Part shown: piece after piece, positions 6,666-13,864 of the stretch
Layout: each line of letters starts with the position of its first letter
Numbering within the stretch: the stretch's first letter is position 1
IMG/VR virus record: IMGVR_UViG_3300006790_000058
Span: 1 to 34,701 of that record
Direction: 5' to 3' (one strand)
From: a virus
Length of the DNA: 34,701 nt
Notes under the pieces: model-generated
Database searches by the model: none
What the model saw: only the letters and a program-made list of their open reading frames with translations
What the model was told of the DNA's origin: nothing
Position numbers and translations under genes: made by a program

Positions 6666-6725
6666 AAAAACATAAAAGGCACCGAATCGTGTCATGCTAC
6701 GAGTAGTAGCTGTTGATCCGGTGCC
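6666..6725 (-). terminator. Rho-independent terminator after the 6845-7270 gene
   Basis: On the minus strand GGCACCGGATC (6725-6715) pairs with GATTCGGTGCC (6688-6678), 11 bp with one G-U pair, enclosing a small GCTAC/GTAGC hairpin. The stem is followed at once by TTTTATGTTTTT (6677-6666). It would end transcription of the 7721-6845 genes. The 6726-6844 interval upstream is AT-rich and has no convincing gene; a 71-codon frame across it overlaps the terminator and is not credited. Confidence 0.7.
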
Positions 6726-6844
6726 CTATTTGATTAACTACCGTTTGCATGACAAAACAATAATACGCACAAAATAAATGGTAGTCAACAATAAAATGCA
6801 TTTTTTCTAAAAAAATCTGCGTATCAACAACAGACACCACTCCT

Positions 6845-7270
6845 TTAAAAATGATATGCTTTGCCAGAACAAACAAGGCACTTTTCATACACCTCATTAT
6901 CCCAAAAATCATCCACCGGATGCCATTTGTCTGTTATCGTGCGATTGCAAAGGGTATGTTTCCCATCGTATCTAAGCACATGAACTTTGTTTGATGATTT
7001 GTTTGATGATTTGAGTTTTGTCAAGTTTGTCCGCTTCCTTTCCTCGGACATGCTCATCTCAAAAAGCTCCCGTTCTATCAAATCTCTTGGGTTTGGAAAT
7101 ACACTGCTCATTTCACGCAAAGCACATTTAACGGCAAGCTTGCATGAATCTACAGGTAAGCCCATGTTCCCAATAAGAAAGTAGTAATGGATTAACAGAC
7201 TTCCGAAATGATTATAATGCTCATCCTCTTTCATATTCGCATCATTGCTCACGTTATCTCCACCTGGCAT
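6845..7270 (-). CDS. Small protein with C-terminal HxxC...CxxC zinc motif
   Basis: 141 residues from ATG 7270, which has GAGG 7 nt upstream; two upstream in-frame ATGs lack this site. The N-terminal half is helical (FGSLLIHYYFLIGNMGL, SCKLAVKCALREM). The C-terminus holds KHTLCNRT...YEKCLVCSG, which gives H, C and a CxxC pair suitable for one zinc ion. The 8125-8403 gene ends with the same arrangement (KTLCG...VSCKLC), suggesting related small zinc-binding proteins. It is the last gene before a terminator. Function unknown; nucleic-acid binding is possible. Confidence 0.6.
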   Translation of the reverse strand: MPGGDNVSNDANMKEDEHYNHFGSLLIHYYFLIGNMGLPVDSCKLAVKCALREMSSVFPNPRDLIERELFEMSMSEERKRTNLTKLKSSNKSSNKVHVLRYDGKHTLCNRTITDKWHPVDDFWDNEVYEKCLVCSGKAYHF

Positions 7271-7514
7271 CGTTAATCCTCGGTTGTGATTCATTGTGAT
7301 CTTTTCGCCAAACACGACAACCTGTGCCCTCTTTGTCTATGGGCTTCCAATGGGTCACAACTAATGGGCGAATGTGTTTTTCCCATTTGTTGCAGTATGG
7401 TACAAACTCACCATCTTTTTGGGTCAGGTGAACACAGCAGGGCAAGTCAAGCCCCCATCTGCTTTCTGCGCTACATTTGATAAGGAATTTTAAGCCCTCT
7501 TTTCGGATTGCCAT
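7254..7514 (-). CDS. Unknown small Cys-rich protein
   Basis: 86 residues with five Cys (KCSAES, LPCCVHL, PYCNKWEKH, TGCRVW). Two or more Cys and His pairs could bind zinc, but the spacing fits no motif I recognise. The ATG at 7514 has GGAG 6 nt upstream. The gene overlaps the next by 17 nt. Confidence 0.6.
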   Translation of the reverse strand: MAIRKEGLKFLIKCSAESRWGLDLPCCVHLTQKDGEFVPYCNKWEKHIRPLVVTHWKPIDKEGTGCRVWRKDHNESQPRINDARWR

Positions 7515-7517
7515 TGA

Positions 7518-7721
7518 TCACTCCTCATACTGCATATCAATCATTTCCTCTTCATACACCTCTGACAGCTTATCAAATGCTTTTTCAAGCTCCTTTTTGT
7601 AATCCTCACGTAGATTTTTTTCTATGTGTATCTCACCCAAAGCCCAAGCTTGCCCAATGTAAAACATAGCATCGTGCATATCGTTGCCACCATCGTTTAT
7701 CTTCAGTTGGTTATCCAGCAT
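7518..7721 (-). CDS. Unknown small acidic helical protein
   Basis: 67 residues, acidic and helical, ending in a charged helix (DYKKELEKAFDKLSEVYEEE). The ATG at 7721 has AAAGGAGAG just upstream, the strongest RBS in this block. The RBS lies in a short upstream frame that stops with TAA directly before this ATG. No family recognised. Confidence 0.65.
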   Translation of the reverse strand: MLDNQLKINDGGNDMHDAMFYIGQAWALGEIHIEKNLREDYKKELEKAFDKLSEVYEEEMIDMQYEE

Positions 7722-8124
7722 TTACTCTCCTTTCCTCTTAGGGAACACCTTGTGTGTACTCACCATCTTGTGTGGTCTATTGGCGTATGAACCAATACAC
7801 CCCTTAAACAACGCTTTTGGTGTAGTTGTTTAGAGGTCGTGCATCTTTGAAACTCGTTGCTCTGGCTTTACTACCCTATGCAAACAAGCTGTGATGGCAA
7901 CCCAAGCCCTGCCCTACAAGTGAACCCGAATAGATTTACCGCCATTACCAGCATCCCCCGTGACGAGTTTATAGTCGGTCACCGCGACACAACTTTGTAA
8001 GCTCAAACACTTACCACACCCGAAAGAGATCACCGTATCTCTACAGCAATGTTTCAGGGTGCATTACTATCAACGCTAAATCCCCTTTAGCGTAACCTGT
8101 CACGCGACTTCCAGGTATAGGGTT
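7722..8124. other. 403-nt gap with several stem-loops and no clear gene
   Basis: No frame longer than 60 codons was found. Stem-loops seen: TAAACAAC 7805-7812 with GTTGTTTA 7825-7832; AGAGAT 8025-8030 with ATCTCT 8037-8042; ACGCTAAA 8073-8080 with TTTAGCGT 8086-8093, a perfect 8-bp stem with a TCCCC loop; GTGAC/GTCAC near 7960-7982. CGCGACTT occurs at 8103-8110 and again at 8133-8140. On the minus strand one frame reads through with only two stops (TAG at 7914, TAA at 7830) up to the TAA that abuts the next gene. A structured leader RNA or a decayed gene are both possible. No tRNA fold was found. Confidence 0.55.
7914..8033 (-). CDS. Possible 39-residue Cys-motif peptide
   Basis: A GTG at 8033 opens a frame of 39 codons ending at TAG 7914-7916. 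It begins VISFGCGKCLSLQSCVAV and ends NGGKSIRVHL. CGKCxxxxSC resembles a small zinc site, like the neighbouring small Cys proteins. There is no strong RBS. The same frame continues for two more open segments after the TAG, which could mean a broken longer gene. Low confidence. Confidence 0.25.
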   Translation of the reverse strand: MISFGCGKCLSLQSCVAVTDYKLVTGDAGNGGKSIRVHL

Positions 8125-8403
8125 CTATCTGGCGCGACTTAGCCTATCAATGCACAGCTTACAACTTACTTGCTCGTAATACTCTGTAACGTGAAAGCCC
8201 TTTGTACCGCACAGCGTCTTTGTATAATTGAAGTTTTTGGATGGGTCTAGGTAATGTGTGATTCGCTTGCGGTTGGGCTTATGAGCAATCTTAATACGTT
8301 TTGGCTCTGATGGCTCTTTGGCTTTGGCAGTTGTCATGGCATCACTACGCCACTGAGCGTATTTCCTACGTGCCTTTCTGCTTCGCCTTTTATATGTTGC
8401 CAT
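8125..8403 (-). CDS. Small basic protein with C-terminal zinc motif
   Basis: 92 residues from ATG 8403, which has AGGTGA 5-6 nt upstream. The N-terminus is very basic (MATYKRRSRKARRKYAQWR), suited to nucleic-acid contact. The C-terminus is NYTKTLCGTKGF...QVSCKLCIDRL, an H/C...CxxC arrangement also found in the 6845-7270 gene. A longer TTG frame from 8490 crosses a terminator hairpin and is not preferred. The gene is the first one behind the attenuator-like leader, so its product may be an early phage protein. Function unknown. Confidence 0.65.
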   Translation of the reverse strand: MATYKRRSRKARRKYAQWRSDAMTTAKAKEPSEPKRIKIAHKPNRKRITHYLDPSKNFNYTKTLCGTKGFHVTEYYEQVSCKLCIDRLSRAR

Positions 8404-8420
8404 CGTGTCACCTGTAAGCA

Positions 8421-8470
8421 ATAAAAAAACCCCGATACCATTACCTTGCGCGGAAAGAAGTATCGGGGTT
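8421..8470 (-). terminator. Terminator hairpin in the leader of the 8125-8403 gene
   Basis: On the minus strand AACCCCGATAC (8470-8460) pairs perfectly with GTATCGGGGTT (8438-8428), 11 bp with a 21-nt loop, and runs directly into TTTTTAT. It stands between the promoter candidate and the first gene of the block. Transcription would stop here unless the hairpin is prevented. Confidence 0.75.
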
Positions 8471-8519
8471 GAAACCGGTTTACATTTCAAAAATAGTGAT
8501 TTGGGTCTTTCCGCGCAAG
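8445..8519 (-). promoter_or_regulatory. Anti-terminator pairing of an attenuator-like leader
   Basis: Segment 8519-8506 (CTTGCGCGGAAAGA in the transcript) is perfectly complementary over 14 bp to 8458-8445, which is the loop of the terminator hairpin. The 5' terminator arm lies between the two segments and the 3' arm lies outside. Both helices can coexist only as a pseudoknot; otherwise they exclude each other. The upstream segment begins just after the predicted transcription start. This is the topology of an RNA switch, but no ligand or trans-factor can be named. Confidence 0.6.
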
Positions 8520-8528
8520 TGGTTCACT

Positions 8529-8558
8529 AATATACTTACAACCCCCATGATCGCGCAA
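8529..8558 (-). promoter_or_regulatory. Promoter candidate for the DNA-metabolism block
   Basis: On the minus strand TTGCGC (8558-8553), an 18-nt spacer and TATATT (8534-8529) resemble a sigma-70 promoter with a good -10 and a weak -35. The start would be near 8522. The -35 lies in a CGCGCAAG copy (8552-8559) that is repeated at 8512-8519. The candidate upstream of the small terminase has the same spacing and -10. Confidence 0.5.
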
Positions 8559-8640
8559 GGGCAAAATACAACTTTTTTGAAAAAAAACGCCAACAAGAGC
8601 ATAGTCCAGGTGATTTGCCCCAACAGGCACTGACAATACT

Positions 8641-8691
8641 GACAAAAGGACGGGTCATTTGGTGTGTTTATTTCATGGCAAATAACCCGCC
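8641..8691 (-). terminator. Terminator after the 8700-8957 gene
   Basis: On the minus strand GGCGGGTTATTTG (8691-8679) pairs with CAAATGACCCGTCC (8661-8648) with one bulge and one G-U pair, followed by TTTTG. It would close the virion/lysis operon before the leader region. The rest of 8404-8699 holds the leader, the promoter and a T-rich/A-rich segment near 8570-8590. Confidence 0.6.
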
Positions 8692-8699
8692 CAAAAGTT

Positions 8700-8957
8700 T
8701 TATTCCTTTTCCAAGAGTTGAAGGCGCAGTTCATGTTGTGCAATGCTGTTACGCAAATCTTTGTCAGGGTGCTGTATCAGATGGCTGTTTAGCTGTGCTT
8801 GTGTTGCAATGGTTCCTGCCTTGATCTCTTTGATATCCTCGCGTATATCTGCCAGGGTCGTGTTTATCGCCCACCCACCAATAGCCATAATTATGGCAAA
8901 TAATCCCGACATTATCCATCCTGCCAGTGAGCGTGCATTGTCTGTAGCAACAGCCAT
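8700..8957 (-). CDS. Small one-helix membrane protein with coiled coil (holin/spanin-like candidate)
   Basis: 85 residues. One membrane helix spans about residues 13-31 (GWIMSGLFAIIMAIGGWAI). It is followed by a charged amphipathic helix (LADIREDIKEIKAG) and a C-terminal helix (QHELRLQLLEKE). This layout occurs in phage lysis accessory proteins, but no family motif decides between holin, spanin and others. The ATG at 8957 directly follows the upstream TAA, with AGGAG 7 nt before it. It is last in the operon, before a terminator. Confidence 0.6.
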   Translation of the reverse strand: MAVATDNARSLAGWIMSGLFAIIMAIGGWAINTTLADIREDIKEIKAGTIATQAQLNSHLIQHPDKDLRNSIAQHELRLQLLEKE

Positions 8958-9389
8958 TTAATACTCCTGCTCTCGTTTTTGTGCAAGCCGTATTGCATAC
9001 GCAACCAACCACCACCCGACACCTAACAAGCTAACAATAACCCACACATGATTAGGGATAACAGACACCACTTGATGTATGATTGCCTCTTCGTCAATGT
9101 AGCCGTTGCCCTTCGCCCACGCATACGCGGAAGCGACAGGTGCGATGGACCCTGAGAGTCCAGATGCCCCTTTTGAGGCGTCAATAACGGCATGTTTATG
9201 TGATCGCGCATCAATCCTTCCTTTGGGCTTGGGCTTTGGCTTGTATCTTAACTTCTGGACACGATCGCTATACTTGGCATGGTAGATGTTTTCTAAGCCA
9301 TCCCACCGGCTCAGTTGATCCTGCCAGTGTTCTCGCTCCATGTCTGTTTTTGCGTTGCGGATACGTTGGAGTATCTCATCGCGAGACAA
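8958..9389 (-). CDS. C-terminally membrane-anchored protein, possible lysis gene
   Basis: 143 residues from TTG 9389, with AGG 8 nt upstream. The N-terminal half is helical and charged (KTDMEREHWQDQLSRWDGL), then a Lys/Pro linker (RYKPKPKPKGRIDARS) and a Ser/Gly/Ala segment. The C-terminus has one membrane helix, HVWVIVSLLGVGWWLVAYAI, followed by a basic tail. It sits among other small membrane proteins downstream of the fibre gene, the common place for lysis genes. No catalytic muralytic motif is seen. Confidence 0.55.
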   Translation of the reverse strand: MSRDEILQRIRNAKTDMEREHWQDQLSRWDGLENIYHAKYSDRVQKLRYKPKPKPKGRIDARSHKHAVIDASKGASGLSGSIAPVASAYAWAKGNGYIDEEAIIHQVVSVIPNHVWVIVSLLGVGWWLVAYAIRLAQKREQEY

Positions 9390-9393
9390 AACA

Positions 9394-9633
9394 TCAACCT
9401 ACATCTTTCTCGACAACTTCATACTTCCTCACCCACTGCCACGCGACATTTACACCGGCAGATACCGCACCACCCAACAGAGTAGCAGTCGCACCATCAA
9501 ACCCCTGTGCCAATAGCAATCCTGTTACGCTTGCCTGTAGCGTAGCAAAGCCACCACCTTTTACGGATTTAAATAGCCCGACCTTACCCATCACGAAACG
9601 CCCGACAGATACTACATTTCCAAGACTTGGCAT
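9394..9633 (-). CDS. Small hydrophobic protein, holin-like candidate
   Basis: 79 residues with two hydrophobic stretches (GGFATLQASVTGLLLAQGF and ATATLLGGAVSAGVNVAWQW) and a charged C-terminus (VRKYEVVEKDVG). The size and hydrophobicity suit a holin, but the segments are Gly/Ala-rich and family assignment is open. The ATG at 9633 follows GGGG at 8 nt and overlaps the previous stop by a few bases. Confidence 0.5.
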   Translation of the reverse strand: MPSLGNVVSVGRFVMGKVGLFKSVKGGGFATLQASVTGLLLAQGFDGATATLLGGAVSAGVNVAWQWVRKYEVVEKDVG

Positions 9634-9637
9634 ACTG

Positions 9638-9823
9638 TTACCCCTTTTTTACGGGTGCTTTTTCTTCCTTCTCATCTTCCATAGAGCCAACAACACGATT
9701 CAATGCACCAATCTGCCCCTGCAGGTTGCTCCACACACTATCACCCTGTGCGAGTTGGTTCAGTCGTGCCTGTGCCTGTTCCTGCAACTGCTCGATCTCT
9801 GCTACGAGTTGTTCTTTGTCCAT
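9638..9823 (-). CDS. Unknown small coiled-coil protein
   Basis: 61 residues from ATG 9823, which shares a base with the upstream TAA (TAATG) and has GGAG 8 nt before it. Helical heptads run through MDKEQLVAEIEQLQEQAQA and the next segment. The C-terminus is Lys/Glu-rich (MEDEKEEKAPVKKG). Probably a small oligomer; function unknown. Confidence 0.6.
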   Translation of the reverse strand: MDKEQLVAEIEQLQEQAQARLNQLAQGDSVWSNLQGQIGALNRVVGSMEDEKEEKAPVKKG

Positions 9824-10029
9824 TATGCATGCTCCGCGTCGTAAATCCTGCGTTTGTCTGCGATTGGCAAATGGGTAAACCAATGATCCCACTTCTTTGT
9901 TAGTATCGCTTCAATCTTTCCGTCTGCTTCTGATTGTATAAGTTCATCTGTTGTTATCTCTTTGGTAGTAGCAATAGCATCCAGTTCTGCTTTTGCCTCA
10001 TCATCATATTGTATAGTCGTGCTGTTCAT
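9823..10029 (-). CDS. Unknown small acidic protein
   Basis: 68 residues. N-terminal acidic helix (YDDEAKAELDAIATTKEI), then KWDHWFTHLPIADKRRIYDA. The ATG at 10029 overlaps the fibre gene stop in an ATGA arrangement, so it is probably translated after the fibre and could be a fibre-associated protein. This is inferred from position alone. Confidence 0.6.
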   Translation of the reverse strand: MNSTTIQYDDEAKAELDAIATTKEITTDELIQSEADGKIEAILTKKWDHWFTHLPIADKRRIYDAEHA

Positions 10030-11987
10030 TGTTCTTCGCCCCTTTCGAGCAAACTGATACGCGCATTTTGTTTCTGGACTAAATCCAAGAGAAGGATTGT
10101 TAGTTGTGCATTTCTCACTGAGTATGGCAGACCCTCTTTGAGGTTTGCAAGCTCTGGTATTTCTCTTGCCACTTCTTCAGCGATAAGACCAAAATCATCC
10201 ATCCCTGCACTACCACTATGCTCTGCCCAAGTAAAATCCTTTACGTTGAGGTTGAGCAATTTTGAACTGTCAACAGACAATGGACGCTCATTGTCTTTCC
10301 ATCGCCTTGACGATGTAACAGAATGCAGTTCGTTTGATCCGTTGATGTTTACGTCTGTAGAAGCAGCAGCAGCAAGCAAGTTGTAGGCATAAATACCACC
10401 GTCAGAGTGAATCCTAAACTGCTCTGTGCCTGTTCTGGTTGTTACGCCTGAAGCAGTATAAAAACGAATGGATGTTGCTGTGTTGTATGACGCATTGCCA
10501 CCACCAACGAAAATAACATTCTCGCTTGGGTCGCCCTGTGAACCAAGCAACTGCCAACCTTCTGATTCTGCGTCACTCGCATAGTTGCGAGTGATAAACG
10601 AATACAGCTTTGAAACGTTATTGCCACCTACATCACTGTATCGACTCACACCGTCAAGCCCATTAACGTCAATATCATACGACCCTTGCCCACTCGTTGC
10701 CCCAATGGTCAGGTTTTGTGCAAGACCAACTTGACCGCTTGCGTTAATGCCGATGCTCTGCGTTCCCCCGTTAGTTATCGTTATAACATCAGAGCCAGCA
10801 AAAGTTATGTTAGTATCAGCATCAGCATCACCAACAATGCTATCCACGTCAATTTGCCCAACATTAGTGATGTTGTTGTCACCAACATTTAAAGTGCCAC
10901 CAAGCGTTAGGCTTGTTAGCGTTCCAAGACTTGTCACATTCGTTTGTGCTGCTGTTTGCAATGTTCCTGTAAGTTGGGAAGCTACAACACCTGTTGTAAC
11001 AGTAATGTCATCGACATACAAGTTTGCCCATCGTACAGAAGTTGTGCCTAAATCATCCGTAGAATCCGTATCGCTAACAACATTTCCACCGTGCGTAGTA
11101 ACACCAGTAAAGGTCGTTGTTGTCGATACCGTCAAAGCACCTGTAATTGCAACTGTTCCAGCAGTCACATTGACATTGTTTGCGCCAGCAGTAACCGTCA
11201 GTGCTTGCCCCGTATCACCAATGCTGTCAACATAAAGGTTTGCCCAACGCACAGAAGTTGTGCCTAAATCGTCCGTAGAATCCGTATCGCTAAGGATGTT
11301 GCCACCCGTTACAATACCTGTTGTGGGGGCTGTCGCATTGTCTGTGCTTATCCCACCAACAAAGCGCACATCATCAACGCCATCTTGCACATCGAAGATC
11401 GTGCCATCTGTGCCACCACCATCCACACTTGTTGATCTAAACTGGAACTGTGTTCCTGAGTTGTTGTATACCAACCAATAGTCTGTGCCAGCACCAAATT
11501 GGAGTTGGTCATCGTCACCCATTGCGTATGTGCCACTCGCTGTGAGTGTGCCGGTGACTTCCATGTCACCCGTAACGATCAACTTATCAGCACTCTCATC
11601 CCAGGTCATGTTCTTGCCACTTGTCGCACCGTAGAAGATCACATCGTGACCCGTATCGTCGGCACCTACCGTAATGCCACCGTTGACCTGAACGACTCCT
11701 GAGCCCACTGCATTTGGCTCTATGACCAAGTTTGTAGCATCGTAGTAGATCTCCGCATCAGACCCTGTGCCAAAAATCGCTTTTACATTGTCATTGAACG
11801 TCTTTGCAGCAGTCAGTGTCTGTGCCGTATCAACCACCATGATCGCATCAGAACTGGTCTTATCTACATTGGCACTGTCAAGGTTGCCATTGACAAGCCC
11901 CAATACGGTTGTCCAGTTGCTGTTCCAATTCGCTGCTGTGGGAACAGCCCCAAATACAAATGAATATGTCTGCGATATTAAGCCCAT
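10026..11987 (-). CDS. Tail fibre/spike with C-terminal S74 self-cleaving chaperone
   Basis: 653 residues. The C-terminal ~95 residues match the intramolecular chaperone/peptidase S74 domain. SSRRWKDNERPL contains the Ser (about 559) and the Lys five residues on (about 564) expected for autocleavage, followed by NVKDFTWAEHSG, FGLIAEEVAREIPEL and a coiled-coil end. In this family the chaperone trimerises the fibre and then cuts itself off. The rest is a Thr/Val/Gly/Asp-rich beta-repeat shaft. GGN..SDTDSTDDLGTTSVRW occurs twice, from an 80-bp DNA repeat of period 216. The ATG at 11987 has AGGAG upstream. Host-receptor binding is the expected role. Confidence 0.85.
   Translation of the reverse strand: MGLISQTYSFVFGAVPTAANWNSNWTTVLGLVNGNLDSANVDKTSSDAIMVVDTAQTLTAAKTFNDNVKAIFGTGSDAEIYYDATNLVIEPNAVGSGVVQVNGGITVGADDTGHDVIFYGATSGKNMTWDESADKLIVTGDMEVTGTLTASGTYAMGDDDQLQFGAGTDYWLVYNNSGTQFQFRSTSVDGGGTDGTIFDVQDGVDDVRFVGGISTDNATAPTTGIVTGGNILSDTDSTDDLGTTSVRWANLYVDSIGDTGQALTVTAGANNVNVTAGTVAITGALTVSTTTTFTGVTTHGGNVVSDTDSTDDLGTTSVRWANLYVDDITVTTGVVASQLTGTLQTAAQTNVTSLGTLTSLTLGGTLNVGDNNITNVGQIDVDSIVGDADADTNITFAGSDVITITNGGTQSIGINASGQVGLAQNLTIGATSGQGSYDIDVNGLDGVSRYSDVGGNNVSKLYSFITRNYASDAESEGWQLLGSQGDPSENVIFVGGGNASYNTATSIRFYTASGVTTRTGTEQFRIHSDGGIYAYNLLAAAASTDVNINGSNELHSVTSSRRWKDNERPLSVDSSKLLNLNVKDFTWAEHSGSAGMDDFGLIAEEVAREIPELANLKEGLPYSVRNAQLTILLLDLVQKQNARISLLERGEEQ
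11011..11306. repeat. 80-nt direct repeat, period 216, in the fibre gene
   Basis: 11011-11090 and 11227-11306 are near-identical, with the core cagaagttgtgcctaaatc conserved exactly. The period of 216 equals 72 codons, so the repeats add an in-frame shaft unit. This could allow copy-number change by recombination. Confidence 0.85.
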
Positions 11988-11989
11988 AT

Positions 11990-13864
11990 CTACTCCTGAA
12001 TAGTCGAAAGGTCTGTCAAGACATCTGAGCCACGATTTTGTAAACGCTCCAACGCTGCACCTACCGTAATTCCACCTTTGAGCAAGTGCGGTGGAATTTT
12101 TTCCCGCACTTTCTGCAATCCTTGAATTACCTTGCTGGCTTTTGCGCGAGGCATTCCCATTGTTACCTGCGCTATAATTCTCGGAGATGAAGCTGTCAAT
12201 AATGGCAAAGCCAATGCTGCTGAAGGTATTGCAGCACTTAACCCAAAGATGCCTCCTCCGGTAAGTCCTGCTGCCCCAAGAAACTGGATGTGTGATAAAA
12301 ATTGACTTTGAGGTGGGAAAATTTCTCTTGCCTTATATCCCAATACGATGGGAATAACTTCTCTGTTCCTGTCAAGATTTTCCAATAACGCAACATTTTC
12401 TTTTTCAAACCCACTTTCGTAGATACCGATCATCTTCTTTGCAGTTGTCTGTGGATCTTGGTCTGGTCGAATGGAGAATCTGCGCGTTATTTCATCAAGC
12501 TTGCGAGTCTCAACACGATATCCCTCGTTCAGATCCAACAACTGCTGTGCTTCAGGTAAATCGTGCTTTTTGGCAGCATCAGCAATTGCAGTGCGAATCT
12601 TTCCCGTTGCTCGTGCAAGCAACATATCACCAAGACCTGAATCCAAGAAATCTTTACTCTTTTGCAATGCCCCCAAGTTCAACAATGCTTGGCGCATATC
12701 CCTTAAAGACCCGTTTTTAAGCTTGTTTGCTTCTCGCAATATCGCTTCAGCAGCAGTTTTATCACCAGCAACATATGGTGAGAAATTTTCTACATCGACT
12801 TCTTCTGGCAACTTGCGCCCTACAACCATACCAGGCACTTCAACCGTTTCTGCATCGGGCACCCTAATCTCAAAACTCCCCGTATCTACAATTTCCGACT
12901 TCCGATTCTTGACCACAACACCGGAAGTTTCAAGAATATCTTTCATGCCCTCCTTAACACTTTCCCAACCAGGCACTTCTACCGACAAGTCTATTCTTGC
13001 AAGCCCTTGCCCAAACTCTGTTGTTTGAGCACTGCGTCTATCTCTGACAAGTTCTCTGGCTTTGTCAGCAGCAACTGTTGGAGAGATGTTCTCTGCAATT
13101 GCACCATTAAATTTCTCCATCTGTGCTGGATTATTGGCTATTTCTCTTAATTGTTTTTTTGCTTCTACAGGCAATCCAGCTTTTTTATTCATAGCATTGA
13201 TCAATGCTATCGGTGCATTCTTTGTCGCTTGAACGAGTTGACCACCCTTGTCTTTCACTTTTGACAAAGTCTGCATCACATTTGATGAAATCCGATTGTC
13301 TTCAAGGAGATCGGTATCAATACCATCTGCACCATCGCCCGAAAAACGCTTTCTTTTCTTCAATGCGTTTTTCATCGCACCCATTCCACCCTTGGTCAAA
13401 AAAGCATCAGCAGCAAGACCCGCAATATCACCTTGTTCAAAACGATCTTTGACATTGAAAGTCTCCAATGCTCCCATTGCCAATTGCTTGCGACCCTCAC
13501 GATCTGTTAACATGCCAGGAATAGAAGCAAGTGCAGGGAGGAAGTTTGCAAAAGAGCTTGCCGTTTCTCCCGTTTTCTGTTCTACCTGTTCCATCGAAGG
13601 GAATTTCACGCGCGGATTTGCAACCGTGTTCAATCCAATCTGCAATGCCCGATTAACAAGCGCACCACCCGTATCGGTGATCTCGTCAAGAATACCCCCC
13701 TCTTCTTCTTGGACATCCGATGCAGTGACACCACGACTGCGAAGCAGATCGATCTTCTCTTGACGCGACATCTTGTCAATATCAGTAACCGCATTATTTG
13801 AGATGTGGCGTACACCACGCTCGCGCAACAGTTTTATCTTCTCTGCACGACTGAGTTCAGCCAT
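11990..13864 (-). CDS. Probable internal virion/ejection protein with N-terminal repeat
   Basis: 624 residues. The N-terminus has two copies of a short unit: LSRAEKIKLLRERGV and MSRQEKIDLLRSRGV. The middle is helical and charged. Near the C-terminus lies a long Gly/Ala/Leu-rich stretch of about 45 residues (from FLGAAGLTGGGIFGLSAAI to ALALPLLTASSPRIIAQV) that could enter membranes. In podoviruses the large genes between nozzle and fibre usually encode internal proteins ejected into the host, and this fits. No lysozyme motif was seen. TAATG coupling to the gene upstream. Position-based assignment. Confidence 0.5.
   Translation of the reverse strand: MAELSRAEKIKLLRERGVRHISNNAVTDIDKMSRQEKIDLLRSRGVTASDVQEEEGGILDEITDTGGALVNRALQIGLNTVANPRVKFPSMEQVEQKTGETASSFANFLPALASIPGMLTDREGRKQLAMGALETFNVKDRFEQGDIAGLAADAFLTKGGMGAMKNALKKRKRFSGDGADGIDTDLLEDNRISSNVMQTLSKVKDKGGQLVQATKNAPIALINAMNKKAGLPVEAKKQLREIANNPAQMEKFNGAIAENISPTVAADKARELVRDRRSAQTTEFGQGLARIDLSVEVPGWESVKEGMKDILETSGVVVKNRKSEIVDTGSFEIRVPDAETVEVPGMVVGRKLPEEVDVENFSPYVAGDKTAAEAILREANKLKNGSLRDMRQALLNLGALQKSKDFLDSGLGDMLLARATGKIRTAIADAAKKHDLPEAQQLLDLNEGYRVETRKLDEITRRFSIRPDQDPQTTAKKMIGIYESGFEKENVALLENLDRNREVIPIVLGYKAREIFPPQSQFLSHIQFLGAAGLTGGGIFGLSAAIPSAALALPLLTASSPRIIAQVTMGMPRAKASKVIQGLQKVREKIPPHLLKGGITVGAALERLQNRGSDVLTDLSTIQE

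Noticed and set aside
6697-6912. 71-codon frame between 6697 and 6912
   Set aside because: It runs into the intrinsic terminator and overlaps the end of a better-supported gene.
7740-8124. tRNA or other known RNA in the 403-nt gap
   Set aside because: I tried to fit T-arm and acceptor stems on both strands; none fit. No recognised ncRNA family motif.
8404-8490. N-terminal extension of the 8125-8403 gene from TTG 8490
   Set aside because: The extension crosses the terminator hairpin and has no RBS, while ATG 8403 has a good one.
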